NCBI GenBank assembly: GCA_002368645.1
Contig: DFEE01000034.1
Span: 1 to 27,103, forward strand
Length of the DNA stretch: 27,103 bases
Source: Bacteroidales bacterium UBA3810
GTDB taxonomy: Bacteria; Bacteroidota; Bacteroidia; Bacteroidales; Paludibacteraceae
Direction of reading: 5' to 3'
Below the pieces are notes generated by a model. The model worked only from the letters and a program-made list of their open reading frames with translations. It was not told where the DNA came from and did no database searches. Made by a program: the position numbers and the translations under genes. Positions 19,240 to 27,103 of the stretch are shown here, piece by piece. Position 1 is the first letter of the stretch; every line of letters begins with the position of its first letter.

Positions 19240-21214
19240 GCATGAGGAGATAATATCCTTGCGTAAGGAGTTGACGGATGCCAACTACCGGTACTATGTC
19301 TTGTCCCAACCGACATTATCGGACAAGGAGTTCGATGATAAACTGCGTCGGCTGCAAGACTTAGAAGCACTTCATCCCGAGTGGTCTGACCCCAATTCGC
19401 CCACGCAGAAGGTGGGTTCTGACTTGGTCGGCGGTAAGTTTGAACGAGTGAAACACCAATATCCGATGTTGTCTTTAGCCAACACCTACTCCCAAGAAGA
19501 AATACAGGACTGGCTGCATCATCTGCCTGAAAATGTGGAGATTGTGTGCGAACTGAAGTATGACGGGCTCTCTATCTCACTCTGGTATGAGGATGGTTAT
19601 CTCGTGAAAGCGGTAACACGTGGTGATGGTGTACAGGGGGATAATGTGCTGGCGAATATCAGGACGATTGGAAGTATCCCCCAACATCTGGACGGCGTGC
19701 CCAAGCACTTTGAGATGCGGGGCGAGGTACTGCTGCCTTGGGAGCGTTTCGAGGCGCTCAATCGGGAACGGGAGGAGCAGGAAGAACCGCTATTCGCCAA
19801 TCCCCGTAATGCAGCTTCGGGTACGCTTAAATTACAAGATGTTAAGGAAGTGGCAAAGCGCGGGTTGACTTGCTATCTCTATTATATGTTGGGTGAAGAC
19901 CTGCCGGCTGAGACCCACTATGACCGATTGGCAACAGCGAAACAATGGGGCTTCCCCGTGAGCGATGCTATCCGTGTGTGTCATAGCATAGAGGAAGTGA
20001 TGGAATATATCCGGTATTGGGGAGAAGAGCGCAAGAAATTGCCGGTAGCGACAGATGGTATTGTGCTGAAAGTGAATAATTTCCGGCAGCAAGTATCGCT
20101 TGGTTTTACGGCTAAATCTCCCCGTTGGGCAATAGCCTATAAGTTTCCGGCAGAGAAGCAGCTGACTCTCCTGAGAGCTATCACCTATCAGGTCGGTCGT
20201 ACGGGAGTTGTGACACCGGTCGCCAATTTAGAGCCGGTTCAGTTGTCGGGTACTATAGTGCAGCGGGCAACGCTTCATAATGAGGATTTTATACGCTCCT
20301 TGTCTATTCAAGCCGGCGATAGGGTCTGGGTAGAAAAAGGCGGTGAGATTATCCCTAAGATTACCGGCAAGGAAGGTGAGACCAATGAAGAAGGATATCA
20401 TTATATATTCCCTGAAACCTGTCCGGAATGTGGTGCGCGGTTGGTGCGTATAGAAGGAGAGGCTGCGTGGCGGTGTCCCAATGAGGAAGGTTGTCCTCCG
20501 CAGATTAAGGGTAAGATAGAGCACTTCGTCAGCCGTAAGGCAATGAATATAGACGGTTTAGGTGAGGAGACAATAGGTCTGCTCTATGACCAAGGCTTGC
20601 TACGTACCATCGCTGACATATATGATTTGAAAGCCGAGGATATTGCGCGTTTGGAACGCTTGGGCGATAAGTCCGCTGCCAATATTATCGCAGGTATAGA
20701 GGCCTCCAAGTCTGTGCCGTGGGCACGTGTGCTCTTTGCTTTAGGCATTAGGATGGTGGGTGAGACAACCGCGAAGAAGATTGCGCGGCGGTTTAGGTCC
20801 GTCGATGAGTTACAATGGGCAACAAAGGAGCAGTTGATGGCGATAGACGATGTCGGTGAGCAGATTGCGGACAATATCATCGGGTATTTTGCTGCGTTCG
20901 GTAACATTGAGATATTGACTCGCTTGAAAGCCGCCGGTGTGCAGATGTCTGCTACCGACGAGGAAACACCTTTAGGAACGGCATTGGAGGGACAGACGAT
21001 TGTTATCAGCGGGACATTCACGCAGCATAGTCGCGACGAGTACAAAGTTCTTATAGAGCAATACGGCGGAAAAAATGTGTCCTCGGTATCTAAAAAGACC
21101 TCGTTCATTTTGGCGGGGGAGGCAATGGGACCGGAGAAGCGCAAGAAGGCTGAGAGTTTAGGGGTGCCTCTTGTTAGCGAAGAAGAGTTTTTGGCGATGC
21201 TATCTAATAATTAA
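19202..21214 (+). CDS. ligA: NAD-dependent DNA ligase
   Basis: The 670-residue enzyme seals nicks in DNA using NAD. Domains appear in the standard order: Ia (RYYVLSQPTLSDKEFDD), adenylation with CELKYDGLSI (AMP-accepting Lys-119), OB fold (VGRTGVVTPVANLEPV), Zn finger (CPECG...CPNEEGCPP, four Cys), helix-hairpin-helix motifs (IDGLGEETIGLLYD, LGDKSAANIIAGIE), and a C-terminal BRCT (LEGQTIVISGTFTQHSRDEY). Length is normal. The ATG at 19202 lies within the 3' end of the nuclease gene; the next in-frame alternative is a TTG at 19259 with GAGGAG upstream, which would still keep the start of domain Ia. Confidence 0.97.
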   Translation: MEPDLFTNISNNEHEEIISLRKELTDANYRYYVLSQPTLSDKEFDDKLRRLQDLEALHPEWSDPNSPTQKVGSDLVGGKFERVKHQYPMLSLANTYSQEEIQDWLHHLPENVEIVCELKYDGLSISLWYEDGYLVKAVTRGDGVQGDNVLANIRTIGSIPQHLDGVPKHFEMRGEVLLPWERFEALNREREEQEEPLFANPRNAASGTLKLQDVKEVAKRGLTCYLYYMLGEDLPAETHYDRLATAKQWGFPVSDAIRVCHSIEEVMEYIRYWGEERKKLPVATDGIVLKVNNFRQQVSLGFTAKSPRWAIAYKFPAEKQLTLLRAITYQVGRTGVVTPVANLEPVQLSGTIVQRATLHNEDFIRSLSIQAGDRVWVEKGGEIIPKITGKEGETNEEGYHYIFPETCPECGARLVRIEGEAAWRCPNEEGCPPQIKGKIEHFVSRKAMNIDGLGEETIGLLYDQGLLRTIADIYDLKAEDIARLERLGDKSAANIIAGIEASKSVPWARVLFALGIRMVGETTAKKIARRFRSVDELQWATKEQLMAIDDVGEQIADNIIGYFAAFGNIEILTRLKAAGVQMSATDEETPLGTALEGQTIVISGTFTQHSRDEYKVLIEQYGGKNVSSVSKKTSFILAGEAMGPEKRKKAESLGVPLVSEEEFLAMLSNN

Positions 21215-21225
21215 TTAGGTATATT

Positions 21226-21747
21226 ATGTTTGAGAAATTAAAACAATATGTCTTTGATTACCGTCTAAAGCATACTCCGAAAGGGCCTGCGCAGTGGTTG
21301 GAATGGGACAATGTGCGCAATATATTGGTCCTCTATGAGAGCGATTATATTGAGCGTAATGAGGTAATCAAGGCTATGCGGGACAAACTTTTGCTTGAAG
21401 AAAAGGATGTCACGATATGGGGTTATGTGGCGAAGAAGGAATTGACCTCGCTGATTTTGCCGCAATCGCGTATATTAGGGCTAAAAGATTTCAACTGGCT
21501 TGATGCTCCTAAGGAAGAGATTGTGGATGATTTGCAGAAACGGACATACGACCTATTGCTCGATTTGACGCAACATCCGTGTCTGCCGCTACGGTATCTC
21601 GGCTTATACGCGCACGCGTATATGAAAGTAGGTATGCATATCGGTGAGGGGGTGCATGATTTCATGGTTTCCATGCCTGCCGAGGAGACCCCCGAACATC
21701 TATTCGCAGAGATTAAACATTTCTTAATGACCATCAAACAAGGATAA
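21226..21747 (+). CDS. DUF6913-like protein
   Basis: The 173-residue cytoplasmic protein begins MFEKLKQYVFDYRLKHTPKG and contains VRNILVLYESDYIERNEVIK, then DFNWLDAPKEEIVDDLQKR, YDLLLDLTQHPCLPLRYLGL and KVGMHIGEGVHDFMVSMP. I associate this with DUF6913, a Bacteroidota family of unknown function often encoded directly before dapA, as here; the DUF number is from memory. It has an alternating alpha/beta pattern without signal or membrane segments. It starts 12 bases after ligA and ends three bases before dapA, so it is the third gene of the operon. Confidence 0.65.
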   Translation: MFEKLKQYVFDYRLKHTPKGPAQWLEWDNVRNILVLYESDYIERNEVIKAMRDKLLLEEKDVTIWGYVAKKELTSLILPQSRILGLKDFNWLDAPKEEIVDDLQKRTYDLLLDLTQHPCLPLRYLGLYAHAYMKVGMHIGEGVHDFMVSMPAEETPEHLFAEIKHFLMTIKQG

Positions 21748-21749
21748 TT

Positions 21750-22607
21750 ATGTTTCCGAAAGGCTTAGGGACTGCCCTTATAACGCCATTTAAGGGCAAT
21801 AAAGACGTTGATTATGAGGCACTCGGTCGTTTAGTGGAGTTGCAGATAGAAGGCGGTGTGGATTATATCGTTGTGCTTGGCACAACAGGTGAAGCTGCCA
21901 CCATGACCGCTGCGGAGAAAAGAGAGGTAGAGCAATTTATCATCCGCCAAGTCGCAGGACGATTGCCATTGGTATTGGGCGTAGGCGGTAATAATACGGC
22001 GGCAGTATGCGAGCAAGTAAAGCAGGTCAATACCGCTGCCTTCTGTGCGATACTCAGCGTTTGCCCCTATTACAATAAACCCAATCAAGAGGGTCTCTAT
22101 CAGCATTTTCGGGCAATTGCAGCAGTCTCTCCACTTCCCGTTATACTTTATAATGTACCCGGGCGGACTGGAGTAAATCTTTTGCCGGAAACGGTGCTGC
22201 GGCTACGGCAAGCCTATCCCGAAAAAATAATTGCCATAAAGGAGGCGTCCGGTAATGTCGAGCAAATCAAGCACTTGATAGCGATATTAGACAAGGATTT
22301 TGCCGTTATATCGGGGGATGACGGTTTGGCAGTAGAATTGCTGCAAGCCGGTGCCGTGGGGCTTATATCGGTGGCATCTAATGCTTATCCTCGTGAGTTT
22401 AAGCAACTTGTTCAAAATAAGGATGTAGAGATGCAGAAGAAGTTTGCGTCACTGATTGCGCTACTCTTCAAGGAAGGTAATCCTACCGGTATCAAGGCGT
22501 TACTTAACCAAATGGGGCTTATTGAGAATGAACTCAGACTGCCTCTTGTTTCTGCTTCCGAGGAGTTGCAAGCTGCGCTGCGTAAAGCCACCACAGCGCG
22601 AACATGA
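21750..22607 (+). CDS. dapA: 4-hydroxy-tetrahydrodipicolinate synthase
   Basis: The 285-residue enzyme condenses pyruvate with aspartate semialdehyde in lysine and meso-diaminopimelate synthesis. Visible landmarks: LGTTGEAATMTAAEK (pyruvate-binding GTTGE), VCPYYNKPNQEGLYQHF, ILYNVPGRTG (Tyr-134, Arg-139) and IIAIKEASGN with the Schiff-base Lys-164, then VISGDDGLAVELLQAGAVG. Length is normal. It follows the DUF6913-like gene after three bases. Its last 74 bases overlap, tail to tail, the 3' end of the exosortase-like gene on the minus strand, so a separate terminator between them is impossible inside the coding ends. Confidence 0.96.
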   Translation: MFPKGLGTALITPFKGNKDVDYEALGRLVELQIEGGVDYIVVLGTTGEAATMTAAEKREVEQFIIRQVAGRLPLVLGVGGNNTAAVCEQVKQVNTAAFCAILSVCPYYNKPNQEGLYQHFRAIAAVSPLPVILYNVPGRTGVNLLPETVLRLRQAYPEKIIAIKEASGNVEQIKHLIAILDKDFAVISGDDGLAVELLQAGAVGLISVASNAYPREFKQLVQNKDVEMQKKFASLIALLFKEGNPTGIKALLNQMGLIENELRLPLVSASEELQAALRKATTART

Positions 22608-23121
22608 TGCCGTAGAAAAGGTACTTGAATACATAATCGTGCAGCATGTGAAACCAGTCGGGGTGAAACTCGATTAGGAGTGTTATAGCACTGATGCGTA
22701 AGATGTTAATGCCGTAGATTAAGAGCCATCCGGCGGGAATAACCCATAACTTATGCCATCCCATTCGTGCTATAGTACGAGTCGAAGCGATGAGCGCTAG
22801 CCAGATAAAACACTGCTTCATAGGGGTACAGCCCCAAACAATTCTTGTGCCGACTCCGTTGTCGAAACGCAAGGCATAATCGCCTACTTGGTGCAAGGAA
22901 TCCCTGAATAAAGAGACTATCGCAAAGACGGTGTCGGTTATATTAGCCGCCATCCAACGGAAAGGTGCTGAGATATTCAGCCCAAACCATGTTACAAGAC
23001 CGGTTCCTTCATCGCCGGTTACTGTCCATTTCCAAAAATAATTGGCAATAACGAGCGCAATAGTGAAAATCAACAAGTCCCATAAGTCGGGGCGTAAGGT
23101 ATTATATTCTTGTTTTGGCAT
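22534..23121 (-). CDS. Exosortase/archaeosortase-family membrane protein
   Basis: The 195-residue protein has at least four hydrophobic segments (LLIFTIALVIANYFW; QCFIWLALIAST; LWVIPAGWLLIYGINILRIS; YLFYGIMFALWWLYAA). The exosortase triad is visible: Cys in WGCTPMKQ, Arg in INILRIS, and His in FHMLHDYVF. The block KLWVIPAGWLLIYGINILRI resembles Bacteroidota exosortase-family proteins. These enzymes are transpeptidases that process C-terminal anchors (PEP-CTERM-like), but no partner signal is known in this window. The ATG at 23121 is chosen; it overlaps the tsaD 3' end by 20 bases, suggesting cotranscription. The 3' end overlaps dapA. Confidence 0.82.
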   Translation of the reverse strand: MPKQEYNTLRPDLWDLLIFTIALVIANYFWKWTVTGDEGTGLVTWFGLNISAPFRWMAANITDTVFAIVSLFRDSLHQVGDYALRFDNGVGTRIVWGCTPMKQCFIWLALIASTRTIARMGWHKLWVIPAGWLLIYGINILRISAITLLIEFHPDWFHMLHDYVFKYLFYGIMFALWWLYAAQLATPRKQKQEAV

Positions 23122-24148
23122 AAGGTACTGCGGTGATGTCGCAGAAATCGTGGTCCTGGAACTTAAAATAGCCGGCTTGGGCAATCATTGCCGCGTTATC
23201 GGTGGTGTAACTGAAGGGTGGGATAAAGACCTCCCAATGATAGCGTTTGCCGTAGTCAATAAATGCTTGTCGTAAGCCGCTATTGGCGCTTACACCTCCA
23301 GCAACGGCGAGGCGCGTAATACCGGTATCTTTGGCGGCTTTCTTCAGTTTACCCATCAGAATATCTACCACTGTGGCTTGCAGCGAGGCGCAGAGGTCTC
23401 GTTTGAGTTCTTCGCTGAGGAGAGGCAAACCCGTTTCCGGGTCCTCCTCAATCTTGCCTTCGCGAATCATGTCCCGAAGGGTATAGAGGAAGGAGGTTTT
23501 GAGTCCGCTAAAGGAGTAGTCGTAGCCGGGGAGGCTCGGTTTGGCAAAGGCGAATGCTTTGGGATTGCCCTCCTTCGCGAGTCGGTCAATCCATGGTCCT
23601 CCGGGGTATGGAAGCCCCATTACTTTCGCGCATTTATCAAAAGCTTCACCGGCAGCATCGTCTATGGTCTGACCAATAATAGTCATCTTATTATACGCCT
23701 CCACTTTGACTATCTGCGAGTTACCGCCACTCACCAAAAGGCATAGGAACGGGAATGCCGGGTGGGGCATATGCTCTTCGGACTCTACGAAATGCGCCAT
23801 GATATGTCCTTGTAGGTGATTGACCTCAATAAGCGGAATATGTTGGCTGAGTGCGAGTCCTTTCGCAAAAGAAGTGCCGACCAAGAGTGAGCCTAACAGT
23901 CCGGGACCGCGCGTGAAAGCAATGGCTGAGAGGTCTTTAGCACTAACCCCTGCGCGTTTAAGTGCCGTATCAATGACGGGCAAAATATTCATTTGGTGAG
24001 CACGAGAAGCTAATTCGGGCACAACGCCGCCAAATTCTTCATGCACTTTTTGGCTCGCGATGACATTGCTTTTCAGTATGCCGTTGACAATCACGGCAGC
24101 TGAAGTGTCGTCGCAACTCGATTCTATTCCAAGAATAACGGTATTCAT
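23102..24148 (-). CDS. tsaD: TsaD, tRNA threonylcarbamoyladenosine transferase
   Basis: The 348-residue protein forms t6A at position 37 of ANN-decoding tRNAs, with TsaB and TsaE. It shows ILGIESSCDDTSAAVI, PELASRAHQMNILPV, FTRGPGLLGSLLVG, EVNHLQGHIMAHF (metal-binding His pair), LLVSGGNSQIV, IGQTIDDAAGEAFDK, YPGGPWIDRLA, FSFSGL-like YSFSGLKTSFLY, and VAGGVSANSGLR near the C-terminus. All are expected for the ASKHA-fold Kae1/TsaD family. The ATG at 24148 gives the standard N-terminus; the frame is open to 24172, close to the uvrA stop at 24182. It lies 33 bases downstream of uvrA. Confidence 0.96.
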   Translation of the reverse strand: MNTVILGIESSCDDTSAAVIVNGILKSNVIASQKVHEEFGGVVPELASRAHQMNILPVIDTALKRAGVSAKDLSAIAFTRGPGLLGSLLVGTSFAKGLALSQHIPLIEVNHLQGHIMAHFVESEEHMPHPAFPFLCLLVSGGNSQIVKVEAYNKMTIIGQTIDDAAGEAFDKCAKVMGLPYPGGPWIDRLAKEGNPKAFAFAKPSLPGYDYSFSGLKTSFLYTLRDMIREGKIEEDPETGLPLLSEELKRDLCASLQATVVDILMGKLKKAAKDTGITRLAVAGGVSANSGLRQAFIDYGKRYHWEVFIPPFSYTTDNAAMIAQAGYFKFQDHDFCDITAVPYAKTRI

Positions 24149-24181
24149 TCTTATCTGCTTTTTACGTATCAATAATTTCTA

Positions 24182-26887
24182 TTAGAGGTATCTCCCTGTT
24201 ATGCTGTTTGGGTTCTGTTTGAGTTCGCTAATTGTGCCTTGAGCCACGACATTTCCACCTTGACGCCCTCCTTCCGGTCCCATGTCTATGATGTAATCGC
24301 AAGAGCGTATCACATCCAGATTGTGCTCAATAATAATGACAGTATTGCCCTTATCTACAAGTTTGCGTAAGACGCCCATTAGGACGCGGATATCTTCAAA
24401 ATGCAATCCTGTCGTAGGCTCGTCCAAGATATATAAGGTTTTCCCTTTTGAGGGACGGGATAACTCGGTAGCGAGTTTAATCCGTTGCGACTCGCCGCCA
24501 GAGAGGGTCGTTGAGGATTGTCCGAGTTTGATATAACCGAGTCCTACATCTTGTATTGTTTTGATTTTACGTAAGATATATGGTTGCGCTTCAAAGAACT
24601 CTACCGCTTGATTGACTGTCATGTCCAAAACATCTGCAATGTTTTTGCCCTTAAACCGAACTTCTAAAGTCTCGCGGTTATAGCGTTGTCCGCCGCATGC
24701 TTCGCAGGGCGCATAGACATCCGGCAGGAAGTGCATCCGGATGGTTTTATAGCCATTGCCGGCACATTCTTCGCACCGTCCGCCTTTGCTATTGAAACTA
24801 AATCGACCGGTTTTCCAACCTCTTATTTGACTTTCAGGCAGTTGTGCGAAGAGGTCTCGGATGTCGGAAAAGACATTGGTATATGTTGCGGGATTGGATC
24901 GCGGGGTCCGTCCGATAGGGCGTTGGTCCACAGCAACGACCTTATCAATTAGTGAGATGCCATCAATGTTGTCATAAGGCAGAGGTTTCTGCAAACTGCG
25001 GTAGAAATGTTGGCTCAGAATGGGATAAAGCGTCCCGTTGATGAGACTGGACTTGCCGGAACCTGAAACGCCTGTAACGCAAATCATTCTGCCGAGCGGA
25101 AAAGCTACATCTATATTCTTAAGATTATTGCCGCGGCAACCTTTGAGGTAAATCTTAGGGGTGCTTGGAGTAACGGGTACTACCTCCTTCTCGGGTAAAA
25201 CGATAGCTGATTTTGTGCCGTTAAGGTACTGTGCTGTAAGCGTTTCTGTCCGGAGGAGTTGTTCGGGTGTGCCCTCGAACATAACTTTGCCGCCCAGTCG
25301 TCCTGCTTTGGGACCGATATCAACAATATAGTCCGCTTGGCGCATCATTTCCTCGTCATGCTCGACTACCACAACGGAGTTTCCCATATCGCGAAGTTCC
25401 TTAAGCGAGTTGATAAGTCGCTCGTTATCACGCTGGTGTAAGCCGATGGACGGCTCGTCTAAAATATATAGGACATTTACCAATCGGCTGCCTATTTGGG
25501 TCGCTAATCGAATACGTTGTGACTCTCCGCCGGATAGTGTTTCGCAGGAGCGACTGAGGTTGAGATAAGAAAGCCCGACGCTGAGCATAAAACGGATGCG
25601 TGAGCAAATCTCCTTGACGATGGGCTCGGCGATGGCGCGTTGTTTGGCTGTAACAGGCTCTTGTAGCGCAGGAAGAGCGGGTTCAGGACGCACTACGCTC
25701 TCGAGAAAAGCCAATAGCACTTCCAAATCCATGCTCGTCAACTCGGCGATATTTTTGCCGGCAAAACGATAAGATAGCGCCTCTTTATTGAGCCGAAGTC
25801 CGTGGCATTCCGGACATTCGATGTAGTTCTCTTGCTCGTCATCGTCCTCCTTATCCGCATTTTGGGTGTCCGTTGCTTCGCTGGTCATCGCCACTAAGCG
25901 CTCGTACCAGTTGGTGTCATCGTGAATGGCGTCGTCCAGTTCTTCAGCGTCTTGGTTGGGCGCGCTGCGGAGAATTTTGCCGAGTCCTTTGCAGCAAGGG
26001 CACCAACCGCTGGGGCTATTGAATGAGAAACTATGCGGTGCGGGCTCGCGATAACTGAGTCCGTTGACGGGGTCCATGAGGTGTCGTGAGAAATAACGCA
26101 GAGCGGTCGGCGTCTCATCGGCTTCAACTACGGCAATAACGCCGTTGCCGACCGTCATGGCTTTATCTACGCTTTGGCGTAAACGCCTTAAATCGTCTTC
26201 GTTATGTTGGGCGGAGGACTCGGAACTTTGCATTTTCAGCCTGTCCACAACAAGCTCGATGGAGTGATTTTGGTATCGGTCGGTTTTCATGCCTTGCACC
26301 AACTCCTTGACCTCGCCATCCACACGCACATAAACAAAGCCTTTCTTCCTCACGGAATCAAAGAGTTCCTTGTAGTGACCTTTCCTGTTATTCACGAGCG
26401 GGGCTAAGAGCAGCACCTTCTTTCCGGCATAATCGCGCTGCAAGATAGTGATTATTTGCTCATCGGTCAGTTGAATCATCCTCTCACCGCTGATATAGGA
26501 GTATGCATCTGCTGCACGTGCGTATAATAAACGGATATAGTCGTATATTTCAGTCACGGTTCCGACTGTGGAGCGCGGGTTGCGCGAAGTTGTTTTCTGG
26601 TCAATAGAGATAACGGGACTGAGTCCGCTAATCTTGTCCACATCAGGCCGTTGCATCGTGCCGATATAGCCGCGGGCATATGATGAGAAGGTGTCCATAT
26701 ACCGTCTCTGTCCCTCTGCAAAAATAGTATCAAAGGCGAGGCTGGACTTACCGCTCCCGCTTAAACCTGTGATGACGCTGAGTTTTCCGCGGGGGATCGT
26801 GACGGAGATGTTTTTAAGGTTATGAACGCGCGCGCCGATAACCTCAATAACCCCGGAAGATGATTCAATATGAGTCTCTTTTGCCAT
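24182..26887 (-). CDS. uvrA: UvrA, excinuclease ABC subunit A
   Basis: The 901-residue protein is the damage-recognition ATPase of nucleotide excision repair. Two ABC modules are present: Walker A GLSGSGKSSL (residues 41-50) with signature LSGGESQRIRLATQIG and Walker B LYILDEPSIGLH; then GVSGSGKSSL, LSGGESQRIKLATEL and LYILDEPTTGLH. The C-terminal Zn module is intact (CEECAGNGYKTI...CEACGGQRYN). The N-terminal Zn module keeps CPCCKGLGK, but the usual earlier Cys pair is replaced by LMDPVNGLSYREPAPH. The ATG at 26887 is used; an in-frame TTG at 26896 lies in the -7 box. The predicted transcript start is at most a few bases before the ATG. Confidence 0.97.
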   Translation of the reverse strand: MAKETHIESSSGVIEVIGARVHNLKNISVTIPRGKLSVITGLSGSGKSSLAFDTIFAEGQRRYMDTFSSYARGYIGTMQRPDVDKISGLSPVISIDQKTTSRNPRSTVGTVTEIYDYIRLLYARAADAYSYISGERMIQLTDEQIITILQRDYAGKKVLLLAPLVNNRKGHYKELFDSVRKKGFVYVRVDGEVKELVQGMKTDRYQNHSIELVVDRLKMQSSESSAQHNEDDLRRLRQSVDKAMTVGNGVIAVVEADETPTALRYFSRHLMDPVNGLSYREPAPHSFSFNSPSGWCPCCKGLGKILRSAPNQDAEELDDAIHDDTNWYERLVAMTSEATDTQNADKEDDDEQENYIECPECHGLRLNKEALSYRFAGKNIAELTSMDLEVLLAFLESVVRPEPALPALQEPVTAKQRAIAEPIVKEICSRIRFMLSVGLSYLNLSRSCETLSGGESQRIRLATQIGSRLVNVLYILDEPSIGLHQRDNERLINSLKELRDMGNSVVVVEHDEEMMRQADYIVDIGPKAGRLGGKVMFEGTPEQLLRTETLTAQYLNGTKSAIVLPEKEVVPVTPSTPKIYLKGCRGNNLKNIDVAFPLGRMICVTGVSGSGKSSLINGTLYPILSQHFYRSLQKPLPYDNIDGISLIDKVVAVDQRPIGRTPRSNPATYTNVFSDIRDLFAQLPESQIRGWKTGRFSFNSKGGRCEECAGNGYKTIRMHFLPDVYAPCEACGGQRYNRETLEVRFKGKNIADVLDMTVNQAVEFFEAQPYILRKIKTIQDVGLGYIKLGQSSTTLSGGESQRIKLATELSRPSKGKTLYILDEPTTGLHFEDIRVLMGVLRKLVDKGNTVIIIEHNLDVIRSCDYIIDMGPEGGRQGGNVVAQGTISELKQNPNSITGRYL

Positions 26888-26893
26888 AGCCCG

Positions 26894-26925
26894 CAAAAAT
26901 ACAACAATTTTCTGACATATGCAAG
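26894..26925 (-). promoter_or_regulatory. Promoter of uvrA-tsaD-exosortase operon
   Basis: Minus-strand CTTG (26922-26925), 20 bases beginning CATATGTCAGAAAA, TATTTTTG (26894-26901). The -7 box ends six bases before the uvrA ATG, so the mRNA would be leaderless or nearly so. Confidence 0.75.
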
Positions 26926-26929
26926 TTTT

Positions 26930-26961
26930 TTTGCGTATTTTTGCGGATTTTGCTACTATTG
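26930..26961 (+). promoter_or_regulatory. Divergent promoter towards the right edge
   Basis: TTTG (26930-26933), 20 bases, TACTATTG (26954-26961): one mismatch in the -7 box. It would transcribe a leader of about 100 bases that contains the 9-bp inverted repeat GACTTATAG/CTATAAGTC (26973-26981 and 27060-27068). Confidence 0.5.
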
Positions 26962-27071
26962 TTCGTTTTATCGACTTATAGCTGAAATAATGAGTCCGCC
27001 AAAAAGTCTCGAAAAACGGGGTGCGCTACAGGTACATTACAGGTCTTTCCGTGCTTAATCTATAAGTCATC

Positions 27072-27103
27072 ATGGCTGAATTGTGCGGTTATTGTCCGGT
27101 TAT
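27072..27103 (+). CDS. Possible start of a gene running off the right edge
   Basis: An ATG at 27072 opens a frame reading MAELCGYCPV to the end of the window. It lies downstream of the promoter at 26930-26961 and its leader. Too little is visible to identify it, and the frame could be accidental; no clear ribosome binding site is seen. Confidence 0.25.
   Translation, partial: MAELCGYCPV

Noticed and set aside
26990..27058. Short open frame MSPPKSLEKRG... near the right edge
   Set aside because: It is about 20 codons from its ATG, lacks a ribosome binding site and family likeness, and lies inside an inverted repeat that is better explained as leader RNA.
1..27103. Transposase, integrase or insertion sequence as the cause of the rearrangements
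   Set aside because: No such gene or recognisable terminal structure was found; the only repeats are the promoter-bearing ones described.

Overview
This window looks like chromosome of a Bacteroidota bacterium, most likely of order Bacteroidales; the family cannot be fixed from the sequence. The evidence is consistent. About a dozen promoters have the Bacteroidota form (TTTG near -33, a 19-20 bp spacer, TAnnTTTG near -7). Several secreted proteins end in type IX secretion (T9SS)-like C-termini. Families typical of the phylum are present: DUF4290, a DUF6913-like protein, a bacteroidetal glutaminyl cyclase and an exosortase-like protein. Intergenic DNA is AT-rich.

Accessory half (1-11.1 kb). 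Surface or secreted proteins on the minus strand (1-499, 1094-1741, 2015-4975, 8542-11016) are interspersed with toxin-antitoxin (TA) type modules. These are a complete YafQ-type pair (560-1038), a complete YoeB-type pair (5105-5571), an antitoxin with a truncated YafQ toxin (6803-7111), a DUF6922-like/AbiEii two-gene module (7151-8117), and a degraded MntA-type nucleotidyltransferase (8289-8519). The stretch 5809-8204 is bounded by a 68-bp inverted repeat (63/68 identical by hand alignment) whose two copies each carry a promoter pointing inwards. Inside it lie a 330-base leader with a candidate structured RNA, an unrecognised 117-codon gene, five 11-bp tandem repeats and the TA remnants. Two identical 37-bp promoter-bearing direct repeats (7100-7136 and 8210-8246) bracket the AbiEii module. 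This segment is the best candidate for something undescribed.

Core half (11.2-26.9 kb). Gene clusters are tightly packed. Minus strand from 15933: secreted EEP phosphohydrolase, DUF4290 protein, prs, glutaminyl cyclase lipoprotein, sufC, and an unusually short sufD. ssb (plus) faces a 54-residue 2[4Fe-4S] ferredoxin, with a shared terminator that overlaps the last ssb codons. Minus: FtsB/DivIC-like protein then ruvC. Plus from 17713: secreted nuclease, ligA, DUF6913-like protein, dapA. Minus from 26887: uvrA, tsaD, and an exosortase/archaeosortase-like protein that overlaps dapA tail to tail. Overlapping divergent promoters separate the eep/ssb and divIC/nuclease units; uvrA also has a divergent promoter facing the right edge.

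DNA repair and replication genes (ssb, ruvC, ligA, uvrA) dominate the core. The glutaminyl cyclase fits the secretome seen here, because two secreted proteins are predicted to start with Gln after signal cleavage. No rRNA, tRNA, transposase, integrase or CRISPR array was found. The only stretch over 300 bases without a protein gene is 5572-6202, described below.
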